NCBI RefSeq assembly: GCF_002157355.1
Contig: NZ_LYMK01000050.1
Span: forward strand, 1 to 46,702
DNA length: 46,702 nt
DNA from: Variovorax sp. JS1663
GTDB lineage: Bacteria > Pseudomonadota > Gammaproteobacteria > Burkholderiales > Burkholderiaceae_C
Reading direction: 5' to 3'
The notes under the pieces are model-generated. The model was not told the DNA's origin. It ran no database searches and saw only the letters and a list, made by a program, of their open reading frames with translations. Shown here piece by piece: positions 26,458-35,248 of this stretch. Each line of letters starts with the position of its first letter. The first letter of the stretch is position 1. A program made the position numbers and the translations under genes.

Positions 26458-28119
26458 TCACAGGAGAACGCGGCGGAAGTCCGCGAGGACCTGACCGAGG
26501 TAGGCGTTGAAACGTGCCGCGGCAGCACCGTCGATCACGCGGTGGTCGTAGGACAGCGACAGCGGCAGCGTCAGGCGCGGCACGAACTGCTTGCCGTCCC
26601 ACACCGGCTTCATCTGGCCCTTCGACAGACCGAGGATGGCCACTTCCGGCGCATTGATGATGGGCGTGAAGTGCGTGCCGCCGATGCCGCCCAGCGAGCT
26701 GATCGACATGCAGCCGCCCTGCATGTCGGCCGAGCCGAGCTTGCCGTCGCGCGCCTTCTTGGCGAGTTCGCCCATCTCGGCGCTGATCTGCAGGATGCCT
26801 TTCTTGTCCGCGTCCTTGAGCACCGGCACCACGAGGCCGTTGGGCGTGTCCGCCGCGAAGCCGACGTTGTAGTACTGCTTGTAGACGAGGGTGTCGCCGT
26901 CCAGGCTGGTGTTGAACTCGGGGAACTTCTTCAAGGCCGCGACCACGGCCTTGATGACGAAGGCCAGCATGGTCACCTTGACGCCGGACTTCTCGTTCTC
27001 CTTGTTGGTCGCCACGCGGAAGGCTTCCAGTTCGGTGATGTCCGCCTCGTCGTTGTTGGTGACGTGCGGGATCATCACCCAGTTGCGGTGCAGGTTGGCG
27101 CCGCTGATTTTCTTGATGCGCGACAGGTCCTTGCGCTCGACGGTGCCGAACTTGGTGAAGTCGATCTTGGGCCAGGGCAGCAGGCCCAGTGCCTCGCCAC
27201 CACCGGCCGGCGCCTTGGCGGCCGCCGCCTTGGTGCTGGCCGCGCCGCTCATCACCGCGCGGGTGAAGCTTTGCACGTCCTCCTGCGTGATGCGGCCCTT
27301 GAGGCCGCTGCCCTTGACCTCTTCCAGCGGCACGCCGAGTTCGCGGGCGAACTTGCGCACCGACGGCGAGGCGTGCGGCAGCTTGCCGCTGGGTGCCACG
27401 GTCGGGTCATGCGCGGGAGCGGCAGCCGCTGCGGGCGCAGGCGCGGATGCAGACGCAGCGGGTGCCGCAGCCGGCGCGCTGGCGGGCGCCGGGGCCGCGG
27501 CCGCTGGCGCGGGTGCGGGTGCCGCGGCACCGCCGCCGGCACTGCCTTCGAGCACGGCGATGAGGTCACCCACGTTGACCGTGTCACCCACCTTGACCTT
27601 GAGTTCCTTGAGCACACCGGCCGCCGAGGACGGGATCTCCATCGAGGCCTTGTCGGACTCGACGGTGATCAGCGACTGCTCCACCTTGATCTGGTCGCCG
27701 GCCTTGACCAGCACCTCGATCACCGCGACGTCCTTGAAGTCGCCGATGTCGGGCACCTTGACCTCGACCGGGCCGGTCGCCGCGGCCGGCGCGGCAGCGG
27801 CGGGCGCGGGTGCAGCCGCAGCAGGCGCCGGGGCCGCCGCCTGGGCTGGCGCAGGCGCCGGAGCCGGCGCGGCCGCGCCCCCCTCGCCTTCCAGCACCAG
27901 AACGACCGAGCCTTCGGTGACCTTGCTGCCGACCGCGACCTTGAGTTCCTTCACCACGCCGGCCGCGCTCGACGGAATCTCCATCGACGCCTTGTCCGAC
28001 TCCACGGTGATCAGCGACTGCTCGGCCTTCACCGTGTCACCGACCTTCACCAGCACTTCGATCACCGCGACTTCATCGAAATCGCCGATGTCCGGCACCT
28101 TCACTTCCACAATAGCCAT
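26458..28119 (-). CDS. aceF: Dihydrolipoyllysine acetyltransferase (E2) of pyruvate dehydrogenase
   Basis: E2p moves the acetyl group from lipoyl-lysine to CoA. The 553-residue protein has two lipoyl domains at about residues 3-75 and 121-193, each with a VESDKASMEIPSS lipoyl-lysine site. They are joined by Ala/Pro-rich linkers. A peripheral subunit-binding domain follows (ASPSVRKFARELGVPLEEV) near 255, and then the acyltransferase domain, which ends in the active-site motif SYDHRVIDGAAAARF near 525. E. coli AceF has three lipoyl domains; here the third sits on E3. The ATG at 28119 follows aceE by 45 bp. Confidence 0.96.
   Translation of the reverse strand: MAIVEVKVPDIGDFDEVAVIEVLVKVGDTVKAEQSLITVESDKASMEIPSSAAGVVKELKVAVGSKVTEGSVVLVLEGEGGAAAPAPAPAPAQAAAPAPAAAAPAPAAAAPAAATGPVEVKVPDIGDFKDVAVIEVLVKAGDQIKVEQSLITVESDKASMEIPSSAAGVLKELKVKVGDTVNVGDLIAVLEGSAGGGAAAPAPAPAAAAPAPASAPAAAPAASASAPAPAAAAAPAHDPTVAPSGKLPHASPSVRKFARELGVPLEEVKGSGLKGRITQEDVQSFTRAVMSGAASTKAAAAKAPAGGGEALGLLPWPKIDFTKFGTVERKDLSRIKKISGANLHRNWVMIPHVTNNDEADITELEAFRVATNKENEKSGVKVTMLAFVIKAVVAALKKFPEFNTSLDGDTLVYKQYYNVGFAADTPNGLVVPVLKDADKKGILQISAEMGELAKKARDGKLGSADMQGGCMSISSLGGIGGTHFTPIINAPEVAILGLSKGQMKPVWDGKQFVPRLTLPLSLSYDHRVIDGAAAARFNAYLGQVLADFRRVLL
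27625..27681. repeat. 57-bp direct repeat, copy B (second lipoyl site of aceF)
   Basis: This is the partner of 26295-26351, identical base for base over 57 bp and in the same orientation, about 1.33 kb apart. Confidence 0.9.
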
Positions 28120-28164
28120 GTCGTGTCTCCCGCCCTAGAGGCGCAATGGGTTGTTGCTTGTTGT

Positions 28165-30891
28165 TTACGCGTAGAGCGGGTTGATCTTGTCGGCGTTGAT
28201 GCCGTACTTCTTGATCGCGTCGGCCACCTTCTGCGCAGGCACGACGCCGTCGTCGGCCAGGGCCTTGAGCGAGGCCACCACGATGTAGTGGCGGTTCACC
28301 TCGAAGTGCTCGCGCAGCTTGCTGCGGAAATCGCTGCGGCCGAAGCCATCGGTGCCCAGCACGCGGTAGGTACGGTCCTTCGGGATGAAGGGGCGGATCT
28401 GCTCGGCGTAGGCCTTCATGTAGTCGGTCGATGCCACGACAGGGCCGGTGGTCGCCGACAGCTGCTCGGCCACGAAGGGCACGCGCGGCGTCTCGGTCGG
28501 GTGCAGCAGGTTCCAGCGATCAGCTTCCTGGCCGTCACGGGTGAGCTCGTTGAAGCTCGGGCAGCTCCACACCGAAGCGGCGACGCCCCAGTCCTGCTCC
28601 AGCAACTCCTGCGCTGCGATACTCTCGCGCAGAATGGTGCCGCTGCCGAGCAGTTGCACCGTTGGCGCCTCCTTGCCCTTGGCGGCCTTGATCGCCGGCG
28701 CCTGCTTGCACAGGTACATGCCCTTGACGATCTGCTCCTCGGTGCCGGGCTGCAGGCCGGGCATCGCGTAGTTCTCGTTGAGCAGGGTCAGGTAGTAGTA
28801 GACGTTGTCCTGCTTCTCGACCATGCGCTTGAGGCCGTGGTGCAGGATCACGCCGACCTCGTGCGCGAAGGTCGGGTCGTAGCTCACGCAGTTGGGGATG
28901 GTGTTGGCCAGGATGTGGCTGTGACCGTCCTCATGCTGCAGGCCCTCGCCGTTGAGCGTGGTGCGGCCCGACGTGCCGCCCAGCAGGAAGCCGCGTGCCT
29001 GCATGTCGCCGGCCGCCCAGGCCAGGTCGCCGATGCGCTGGAAGCCGAACATCGAGTAGTACACGTAGAACGGCACCATGATGCGGTTGTTGGTGCTGTA
29101 CGAGGTAGCGGCAGCGATCCAGCTCGCCATGCCGCCGGCCTCGTTGATGCCTTCCTGCAGGATCTGGCCGGACTTGTCTTCCTTGTAGTACATGACCTGG
29201 TCCTTGTCGACCGGGGTGTACTGCTGACCATCGGGGTTGTAGATGCCGACCTGGCGGAACAGGCCTTCCATGCCGAAGGTGCGCGCCTCGTCGACCAGGA
29301 TCGGCACCACGCGTGGACCCAGCGCCTTGTCACGCAGCAGCTGCGTGAGGAAGCGCACGTAGGCCTGCGTCGTGGAGATCTCGCGGCCCTCGGCCGTGGG
29401 CTCCAGAACCGCCTTGAAGGTGTCGAGCGACGGCACGGTGAAGCTCTCGTCGGCCTTGACGCGGCGGTGCGGCAGGTAACCGCCCAGCGCCTTGCGGCGC
29501 TCGTGCAGGTACTTCATCTCGGGCGTGTCGTCGGCCGGCTTGTAGAACGGCAGGTCGGCAAGCTGGCTGTCGGGGATCGGGATGTTGAAGCGGTCGCGGA
29601 AGGCCTTGATGTCCTCGTCGCCCAGCTTCTTGGTCTGGTGGACCGTGTTCTTGCCCTCGCCGATCTTGCCCATGCCGAAGCCCTTGACCGTCTTGACCAG
29701 GAGCACCGTCGGCTGGCCGGTGTGCTTGACGGCCGCGTGGAAGGCGGCGTAGACCTTCTGCGAGTCGTGGCCGCCGCGGCGCAGCTGCCAGATGTCGTCG
29801 TCGCTCATCTTGGCGACCAACTCCAGCGTGCGCGGATCGCGGCCGAAGAAATGCTTGCGCACGTAGGCGCCGTCGTTGGCCTTGAACGACTGGTAGTCGC
29901 CGTCGTTCGTCTCCATCATGATCTTGCGCAGCGCGCCGTCCTTGTCGCGCGCCAGCAGCGGATCCCAGTTGCTGCCCCACAGGAGCTTGATGACGTTCCA
30001 GCCGGAGCCGCGGAATTCGCCTTCCAGCTCCTGGACGATCTTGCCGTTGCCGCGCACCGGGCCGTCCAGGCGCTGCAGGTTGCAGTTGATGACGAAGATC
30101 AAGTTGTCCAGCCGCTCGCGAGCCGCCAGGCCGATCGCGCCCAGCGATTCGACCTCGTCCATCTCGCCGTCGCCGCAGAACACCCAGACCTTGCGGTTGG
30201 CGGTGTCGGCGATGCCGCGGGCGTGCAGGTATTTGAGGAAGCGCGCCTGGTAGATGGCCATCAGCGGGCCCAGGCCCATCGAGACGGTGGGGAACTGCCA
30301 GAACGCGGGCATCAGCTTCGGATGCGGATAGCTCGACAGGCCCTTGCCGTCGACCTCCTGGCGGAAGTTGAGCAGTTGCTCCTCGGTCAGGCGGCCCTCG
30401 AGGTAGGCGCGCGCATAGATGCCTGGGGAGACGTGGCCCTGGATGTAGAGGCAGTCGCCGCCATGGTTCTCACTTTCGGCGTGCCAGAAGTGATTGAAGC
30501 CGGCGCCGAACATGTTGGCCAGCGAGGCGAAGGAGCCGATGTGACCGCCCAGGTCACCGCCCTCCGGCGGATGGTGGCGGTTGGCCTTCACCACCATGGC
30601 CATCGCGTTCCAGCGCATGTAGGCGCGCAGGCGCTCCTCGATCTCCAGGTTGCCGGGGCAACGCTCTTCCTGGTTGGCCTCGATGGTGTTGACGTAAGCG
30701 GTGTTGGCCGAGAACGGCTTGTCGATGCTGTTCTGACGCGCGTGCTCCAGGAGCTGTTCGAGCAGGAAGTGCGCGCGCTCGGGGCCCTCGCTCTCGATCA
30801 CGGCGGACAGGGCATCCATCCATTCGCGGGTTTCCTGGGCGTCCGTGTCATTGGCGGCGGAACCGAAGCGGTTCTCGGGAAGTGCCGACAT
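28165..30891 (-). CDS. aceE: Pyruvate dehydrogenase E1, homodimeric type
   Basis: E1p decarboxylates pyruvate using thiamine diphosphate. The 908-residue length matches the homodimeric AceE family (E. coli 887 aa). Visible landmarks are HHPPEGGDLGGHIGSFAS near residue 105, the thiamine-diphosphate motif beginning VWVFCGDGEMDEVES near 225 with its Asn further on (VINCNLQRLDGPVRGNGKI, shown by its start VINCN), and ARTFGMEGLFRQVGIY near 535. The C-terminal region ends in the usual DGFGRSDFR. The ATG at 30891 has AAGGAG 6-11 nt upstream. It is the first gene of aceE-aceF-lpdA and is divergent from a sensor kinase gene. Confidence 0.96.
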   Translation of the reverse strand: MSALPENRFGSAANDTDAQETREWMDALSAVIESEGPERAHFLLEQLLEHARQNSIDKPFSANTAYVNTIEANQEERCPGNLEIEERLRAYMRWNAMAMVVKANRHHPPEGGDLGGHIGSFASLANMFGAGFNHFWHAESENHGGDCLYIQGHVSPGIYARAYLEGRLTEEQLLNFRQEVDGKGLSSYPHPKLMPAFWQFPTVSMGLGPLMAIYQARFLKYLHARGIADTANRKVWVFCGDGEMDEVESLGAIGLAARERLDNLIFVINCNLQRLDGPVRGNGKIVQELEGEFRGSGWNVIKLLWGSNWDPLLARDKDGALRKIMMETNDGDYQSFKANDGAYVRKHFFGRDPRTLELVAKMSDDDIWQLRRGGHDSQKVYAAFHAAVKHTGQPTVLLVKTVKGFGMGKIGEGKNTVHQTKKLGDEDIKAFRDRFNIPIPDSQLADLPFYKPADDTPEMKYLHERRKALGGYLPHRRVKADESFTVPSLDTFKAVLEPTAEGREISTTQAYVRFLTQLLRDKALGPRVVPILVDEARTFGMEGLFRQVGIYNPDGQQYTPVDKDQVMYYKEDKSGQILQEGINEAGGMASWIAAATSYSTNNRIMVPFYVYYSMFGFQRIGDLAWAAGDMQARGFLLGGTSGRTTLNGEGLQHEDGHSHILANTIPNCVSYDPTFAHEVGVILHHGLKRMVEKQDNVYYYLTLLNENYAMPGLQPGTEEQIVKGMYLCKQAPAIKAAKGKEAPTVQLLGSGTILRESIAAQELLEQDWGVAASVWSCPSFNELTRDGQEADRWNLLHPTETPRVPFVAEQLSATTGPVVASTDYMKAYAEQIRPFIPKDRTYRVLGTDGFGRSDFRSKLREHFEVNRHYIVVASLKALADDGVVPAQKVADAIKKYGINADKINPLYA

Positions 30892-31001
30892 GCTTGTCTC
30901 CTTTTTGAAGGGGTTGTGGCTGGGTAATTTAGTGCCGGAACCGGCAGCGCGCGGAGTTTCTCACAGAAATAAGTGAATTTCAAATAGTGCGCGGCGTTTT
31001 C

Positions 31002-31030
31002 TTAATATGAAATTCATCGAGTTTCATCAA
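31002..31030 (-). promoter_or_regulatory. Predicted aceE promoter with an inverted repeat in the spacer
   Basis: On the minus strand TTGATG (31025-31030), a 17-nt spacer and TATTAA (31002-31007) form a promoter about 110 nt upstream of aceE. An inverted repeat ATGAAA-N9-TTTCAT (31007-31012 and 31022-31027) covers the spacer and both box edges. A regulator bound there would block polymerase. The whole 30,892-31,119 gap is A/T-rich relative to its surroundings. Confidence 0.45.
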
Positions 31031-31119
31031 TGAAGTTGTGAAGTACGTGGCCGTATTCGCAGCCATGTCACTGCCGCGCCGAGCCCTCTCCCGCAGAGGC
31101 CTTCCCCTAAACTCGCCCG

Positions 31120-33663
31120 ATGCCCTTTTCCTCCCCGATCGCGGTGGCGCGCAGCGCCGTCCACGCTTCGCCGCTGTCGTGGTGGCGGCGCTGGTGGCGC
31201 CGGCAGACGCCGGTCCTGCAGGACGCGGTGGCGATGCTGGCCCCGCTGGCGGCGGTGTTGCTGTTCCTGGCCGCCATCGTGTCGGCCTTCTGGTACCTGC
31301 GGGCGGAAGAAGTGGAGCGCGAGCAGGAGTCGGTGAAGCGCGATGTGGAGTACGCCCAGCAGCGCGTGCGCCTGCGCCTGCTGGAGCGGCAGGAGCAGCT
31401 GATGCGCCTGGCGCGCGACGCCTCCAACCGCGAGATCGACGCCACCGAGTTCGGCAGCCGCGCGGAGTCGCTGGTCAGCCAGTTCCCCGAGCTGCAGGCG
31501 ATCAGCTGGATCGACGACCGGCGCCGCTTCAAGGCCGGCTACGCCGCGCCCAGCGTGCACCCGGCGCAGCAGCATGCGGTGGGCGAGGTGCTGCGCCCGG
31601 GCGACATCGAGAGCAACTATGCGCTGGCGCGTGAGCTGCGCCAGCCGGTGTTCTCGCAGCCGGTGGCGGGTGGCGATCCGACGGCCATGTTGCAGTTGCA
31701 CATTCCCTTCTACGACCAGGGCCTGTTTGCCGGCGAGGTGTTGGGCGAGTTCTCGATCGATGGGCTGCTGCGCTACGGCATGCCGTCGGAGGTGTCGGCC
31801 CGCTATGCAGTCTCGCTGATCGACGCCAAGGGCGGCCTGATTGCCGGGAACACGGTCGCCAGTCCGCGCGAGGCGGAAACGCGGCTCCTGCCGTGGACCG
31901 AGCAGACCAACGAGTACGAGGTTCCCGTATCGCCGGTCGGCAACGCCCTCGTGCTGCGCGCACAGTCCTACCGCACCTCGCAGGGCGTGGTCGGCAACGG
32001 CCTGTTCTGGCTGGTGGGCGCGCTCAGCGTGATGACGAGCTGGATGCTGATCGGCACCTGGCGCCACACGCGGCGGCGGCTGCAGGCCCAGCAGGCCTTG
32101 GTGGCCGAGACCAACTTCCGGCGCGCGATGGAAAACTCCATGCTCACCGGCATGCGCGTGCTCGACCTCGAAGGCCGCATCACCTACGTCAACGCCGCCT
32201 TCTGCGCGATGACCGGCTGGGACGAGAGCGAACTGGTCGGCCAGACCCCGCCCTTCCCCTACTGGCTGGAATCGGACCGCGAGATCATGAACGAGCGGCT
32301 CGAGGAGGAACTGCACGGCCGCGCCCTGCCCGGCGGCTTCCAGGTGCGCGTCAAGCGCAAGAACGGCACGGTGTTCAACGCCCGCCTCTACGTCTCGCCG
32401 CTGATCGATGCGCGCGGCCACCAGACCGGCTGGATGACCTCGATGACCGACATCACCGAGCCCACCCGCATCCGCGAGCAGCTCTCGGCCTCCTACGAGC
32501 GCTTCACCACCGTGCTGGAGGCGCTGGATGCCTCTGTCTCCGTCGCGCCGCTGGGCAGCGAGGAGCTGCTGTTCGCCAACAAGCTGTACCGGCTCTGGTT
32601 CGGCTCCGACACGGTCGGCCACCTGAACATGGTGGCGCAGGCCGGCGTGCCGGCTTCGCATGCGCACGACGACACGCTGGACGACGTGGACCCCTTCGCC
32701 GGCCTGCCGATCGATCAGCTCACCGCCGCGCAACCCGCCAACAACGAGATCTTCGTGCCCGCCCTGGGCAAGTGGCTGGAGGTGCGCTCGCGCTACCTGA
32801 CCTGGGTCGACGGCCGGCTCGCGCAGCTGGTGATCGCCACCGACATCACGCCGCGGCGCATGGCCGAGGACCTCTCGGCCGCGCAGGCCGACCGCGCCCA
32901 GGCCGCCAGCCGGCTGATCACCATGGGCGAGATGGCGTCGAGTGTGGCGCATGAGCTCAACCAGCCGCTGACCGCGATCACCAACTACTGCAACGGGATG
33001 ATGTCGCGCATCCGCGGCCAGCAGATCGATTCCGATGCCCTGCTCGCGGCGCTGGACAAGACCGCCAAGCAGGCCCAGCGGGCCGGCCAGATCATCCAGC
33101 GCATCCGCTCCTTCGTGAAACGCAGCGAGCCCAACCGCACGCCGGCCGAGGTCTCGACCATGGTGAGCGAGGCTGTGGAGCTGGCCGGAATCGAGCTGCG
33201 GCGGCGCAACGTGCGGCTCAACCACTACGTGGCAGCCCGCCTGCCAGTGGTGCGGGTCGACCCGATCCTGATCGAGCAGGTGATGGTCAACCTGCTGAAG
33301 AACGCGGCCGAGTCGATCGACCTGGCCAACCGCCCGCTGGCGCGCCGCAGCGTCGAGCTGCGGGTGCTGCCCAAGGTCATCGACGGGCAGAACGCCATCG
33401 AGTTCTCGGTGCAGGACACCGGCATGGGCCTGGCGCCCGAGGTGATGGACCGGCTCTACGAGGCCTTCTTCTCCACCAAGCCCGAAGGCATGGGCATCGG
33501 ACTCAACCTCTGCCGCACCATCGTCGAGTCGCACCGCGGCCGGATGCGGGCGGAGAACATCTACAATGGCCCGGATGTAGTGGGATGCCGTTTTTCCTTC
33601 TGGATTCCGGTGTTGGACGCTACCGATTCCGTAGCAAGCAACGAGACGAAAGTACCTGCATGA
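31120..33663 (+). CDS. PAS-domain sensor histidine kinase
   Basis: A membrane sensor kinase of 847 residues. There is one transmembrane helix at about 37-58 (MLAPLAAVLLFLAAIVSAFW), a periplasmic sensor region to about 285, and a second helix at about 288-308. A PAS domain follows at about 325-450 (ENSMLTGMRVLDLEGRITYV onward) and a second PAS-like region at about 460-585. The dimerisation H-box is MASSVAHELNQPLTAI with the phospho-His near residue 611. The ATPase has N-box NLLKNAAES, G1 DTGMGLAP and G2 GMGIGLNLC. The H-box type (ELNQPL) is that of FixL/DctB-like kinases. The response regulator gene overlaps its stop (ATGA). The signal is unknown. Confidence 0.92.
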   Translation: MPFSSPIAVARSAVHASPLSWWRRWWRRQTPVLQDAVAMLAPLAAVLLFLAAIVSAFWYLRAEEVEREQESVKRDVEYAQQRVRLRLLERQEQLMRLARDASNREIDATEFGSRAESLVSQFPELQAISWIDDRRRFKAGYAAPSVHPAQQHAVGEVLRPGDIESNYALARELRQPVFSQPVAGGDPTAMLQLHIPFYDQGLFAGEVLGEFSIDGLLRYGMPSEVSARYAVSLIDAKGGLIAGNTVASPREAETRLLPWTEQTNEYEVPVSPVGNALVLRAQSYRTSQGVVGNGLFWLVGALSVMTSWMLIGTWRHTRRRLQAQQALVAETNFRRAMENSMLTGMRVLDLEGRITYVNAAFCAMTGWDESELVGQTPPFPYWLESDREIMNERLEEELHGRALPGGFQVRVKRKNGTVFNARLYVSPLIDARGHQTGWMTSMTDITEPTRIREQLSASYERFTTVLEALDASVSVAPLGSEELLFANKLYRLWFGSDTVGHLNMVAQAGVPASHAHDDTLDDVDPFAGLPIDQLTAAQPANNEIFVPALGKWLEVRSRYLTWVDGRLAQLVIATDITPRRMAEDLSAAQADRAQAASRLITMGEMASSVAHELNQPLTAITNYCNGMMSRIRGQQIDSDALLAALDKTAKQAQRAGQIIQRIRSFVKRSEPNRTPAEVSTMVSEAVELAGIELRRRNVRLNHYVAARLPVVRVDPILIEQVMVNLLKNAAESIDLANRPLARRSVELRVLPKVIDGQNAIEFSVQDTGMGLAPEVMDRLYEAFFSTKPEGMGIGLNLCRTIVESHRGRMRAENIYNGPDVVGCRFSFWIPVLDATDSVASNETKVPA

Positions 33664-34292
33664 GTTTGATTCCGAAGAAGGGCACGGTCTATGTCGTCGA
33701 CGACGACGAAGCAGTCCGCGATTCGTTGCAATGGCTGCTCGAAGGCAAGGACTACCGGGTCCGCTGCTTCGATTCCGCCGAGTCCTTCCTGTCGCGCTAC
33801 GACCCCCGAGAAGTCGCCTGCCTGATCGTCGACATCCGCATGGGCGGCATGTCCGGCATGGAACTGCAGGACCGCCTGATCGAGCGCCGCTCGCCTCTCC
33901 CGATCGTGGTCATCACCGGGCACGGCGACGTGCCGATGGCGGTGGACAGCATGAAGAAGGGCGCCATGGATTTCATCCAGAAGCCCTTCAACGACGAGGC
34001 CCTGGTGGCCCTGGTCGAGCGCATGCTGGAGCATGCCCGCGGCGCCTTCGCGCAGCATCAGCAGTCGGCCAGCCGCGATGCCCTGCTGTCCAAGCTGACG
34101 GGCCGCGAGGCGCAGGTGCTCGAGCGCATCGTCGCCGGCCGCCTCAACAAGCAGATTGCCGACGACCTGGGCATCAGCATCAAGACGGTGGAGGCGCACC
34201 GCGCCAACATCATGGAAAAGCTCAACGCCAACACGGTGGCCGACCTGCTCAAGATCGCGCTGGGGCAGGCTGCCTCGCCCGCCAAGGCCTGA
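33660..34292 (+). CDS. FixJ-type response regulator (receiver plus LuxR helix-turn-helix)
   Basis: A 210-residue transcription factor. The receiver domain spans about 8-125 with acidic residues VVDDDE near 13-16, phosphoacceptor Asp58 in LIVDIRMGG, Thr86 in VVITGHGD and Lys108 in IQKPF. A LuxR/NarL-type helix-turn-helix spans about 145-205 (LTGREAQVLERIVAG, then IADDLGISIKTVEAHRANIM). Its ATG overlaps the kinase stop, so the pair forms one signalling unit. An intrinsic terminator follows 35 bp after the stop. Targets are unknown; the divergent aceE operon and the downstream folD are plausible by position only. Confidence 0.92.
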   Translation: MSLIPKKGTVYVVDDDEAVRDSLQWLLEGKDYRVRCFDSAESFLSRYDPREVACLIVDIRMGGMSGMELQDRLIERRSPLPIVVITGHGDVPMAVDSMKKGAMDFIQKPFNDEALVALVERMLEHARGAFAQHQQSASRDALLSKLTGREAQVLERIVAGRLNKQIADDLGISIKTVEAHRANIMEKLNANTVADLLKIALGQAASPAKA

Positions 34293-34326
34293 CGGCCATC
34301 GCGCCCATAGCCACAATCAAATCCGA

Positions 34327-34349
34327 CGCCTGCGCAAGCGGGCGTTTTT
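34327..34349 (+). terminator. Intrinsic terminator between the response regulator and folD
   Basis: CGCCTGC (34327-34333) and GCGGGCG (34338-34344) pair over 7 bp with a GCAA tetraloop (GNRA type) and are followed by five T. It ends only 19 nt before the folD ATG, so folD must be reached by read-through or by a promoter inside or upstream of the hairpin. Confidence 0.85.
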
Positions 34350-34368
34350 ACTTGGAGAATCGAAAACG

Positions 34369-35214
34369 ATGACAGCTCAACTGATCGACGGCAACGCGCT
34401 CGCGGCGCAGACCCGGGCCGATGTGGCTCGCCGTGTGCAGGCGCTCAAGGCGCGTGGCGTCACGCCCGGGCTTGCCGTGATCCTGGTGGGCGAGGATCCG
34501 GCCAGCCACGTCTATGTGCGCCACAAGGTCAAGGACAGCGAGGAGGCCGGCCTGCACTCGGTGCTGGAGCGCCACCCTGCCACACTGCCGGAAGCCGATC
34601 TGCTCGCCCGCATCGATGCGCTCAACAAGGACCCGGCCATCCACGGCATCCTGGTCCAGCTCCCGCTGCCCAAGCACATCGACGCAGCCCGCGTCATCGA
34701 ATCGATCTCCCCCGCCAAGGACGTGGATGGCTTCCACGTCGCCAGCGCCGGCGCGCTCATGACGGGACAGCCCGGCTTCTGGCCCTGCACGCCCTACGGT
34801 TGCATGAAGATGCTGGAGTCGATCGGCTATGAACTGCGCGGCAAACACGCGGTCGTGATCGGCCGAAGCAACATCGTGGGCAAACCCATGGCCATGATGC
34901 TGCTCGCCAAGAGCGCCACCGTGACCATCTGCCACAGCGCCACGCAGGACCTGGGCGCCCTCACGCGCCAGGCCGACGTGGTGGTGGCCGCGGTCGGCAA
35001 GCGCAATGTGCTCACCGCCGACATGGTCAAGCCGGGCGCAGTGATCATCGACGTGGGCATGAACCGCAACGACGAGGGCAAGCTCTGCGGCGACGTCGAC
35101 TTCGACGCCGTGCGCAGGGTGGCTGGCTGGATCACGCCGGTCCCGGGCGGCGTAGGGCCGATGACCCGCGCGATGCTCCTCGTCAACACCCTGGAAGCCG
35201 CCGAGCGCTCTTGA
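34369..35214 (+). CDS. folD: Bifunctional methylene-tetrahydrofolate dehydrogenase/cyclohydrolase FolD
   Basis: FolD interconverts 5,10-methylene-, methenyl- and 10-formyl-tetrahydrofolate using NADP. The 281-residue protein carries the substrate-binding motif VGEDPASHVYVRHKVK with the catalytic Lys near residue 54, HGILVQLPLPKH near 98, the dinucleotide site VVIGRSNIVGKPMA near 165, and the C-terminal TPVPGGVGPMTRAML. The length is typical (E. coli 288 aa). GGAG lies 12-15 nt before the ATG at 34369. The next gene starts 34 bp downstream. Confidence 0.96.
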   Translation: MTAQLIDGNALAAQTRADVARRVQALKARGVTPGLAVILVGEDPASHVYVRHKVKDSEEAGLHSVLERHPATLPEADLLARIDALNKDPAIHGILVQLPLPKHIDAARVIESISPAKDVDGFHVASAGALMTGQPGFWPCTPYGCMKMLESIGYELRGKHAVVIGRSNIVGKPMAMMLLAKSATVTICHSATQDLGALTRQADVVVAAVGKRNVLTADMVKPGAVIIDVGMNRNDEGKLCGDVDFDAVRRVAGWITPVPGGVGPMTRAMLLVNTLEAAERS

Positions 35215-35248
35215 ACCGACCCGGCCCGACCGCCAACTGCTTGAGACC

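Noticed and set aside
26251..30927. 1558-codon plus-strand open frame antisense to aceF/aceE
   Set aside because: It is entirely opposite recognised aceE and aceF, has low-complexity composition and no ribosome-binding site. It is an antisense artefact.
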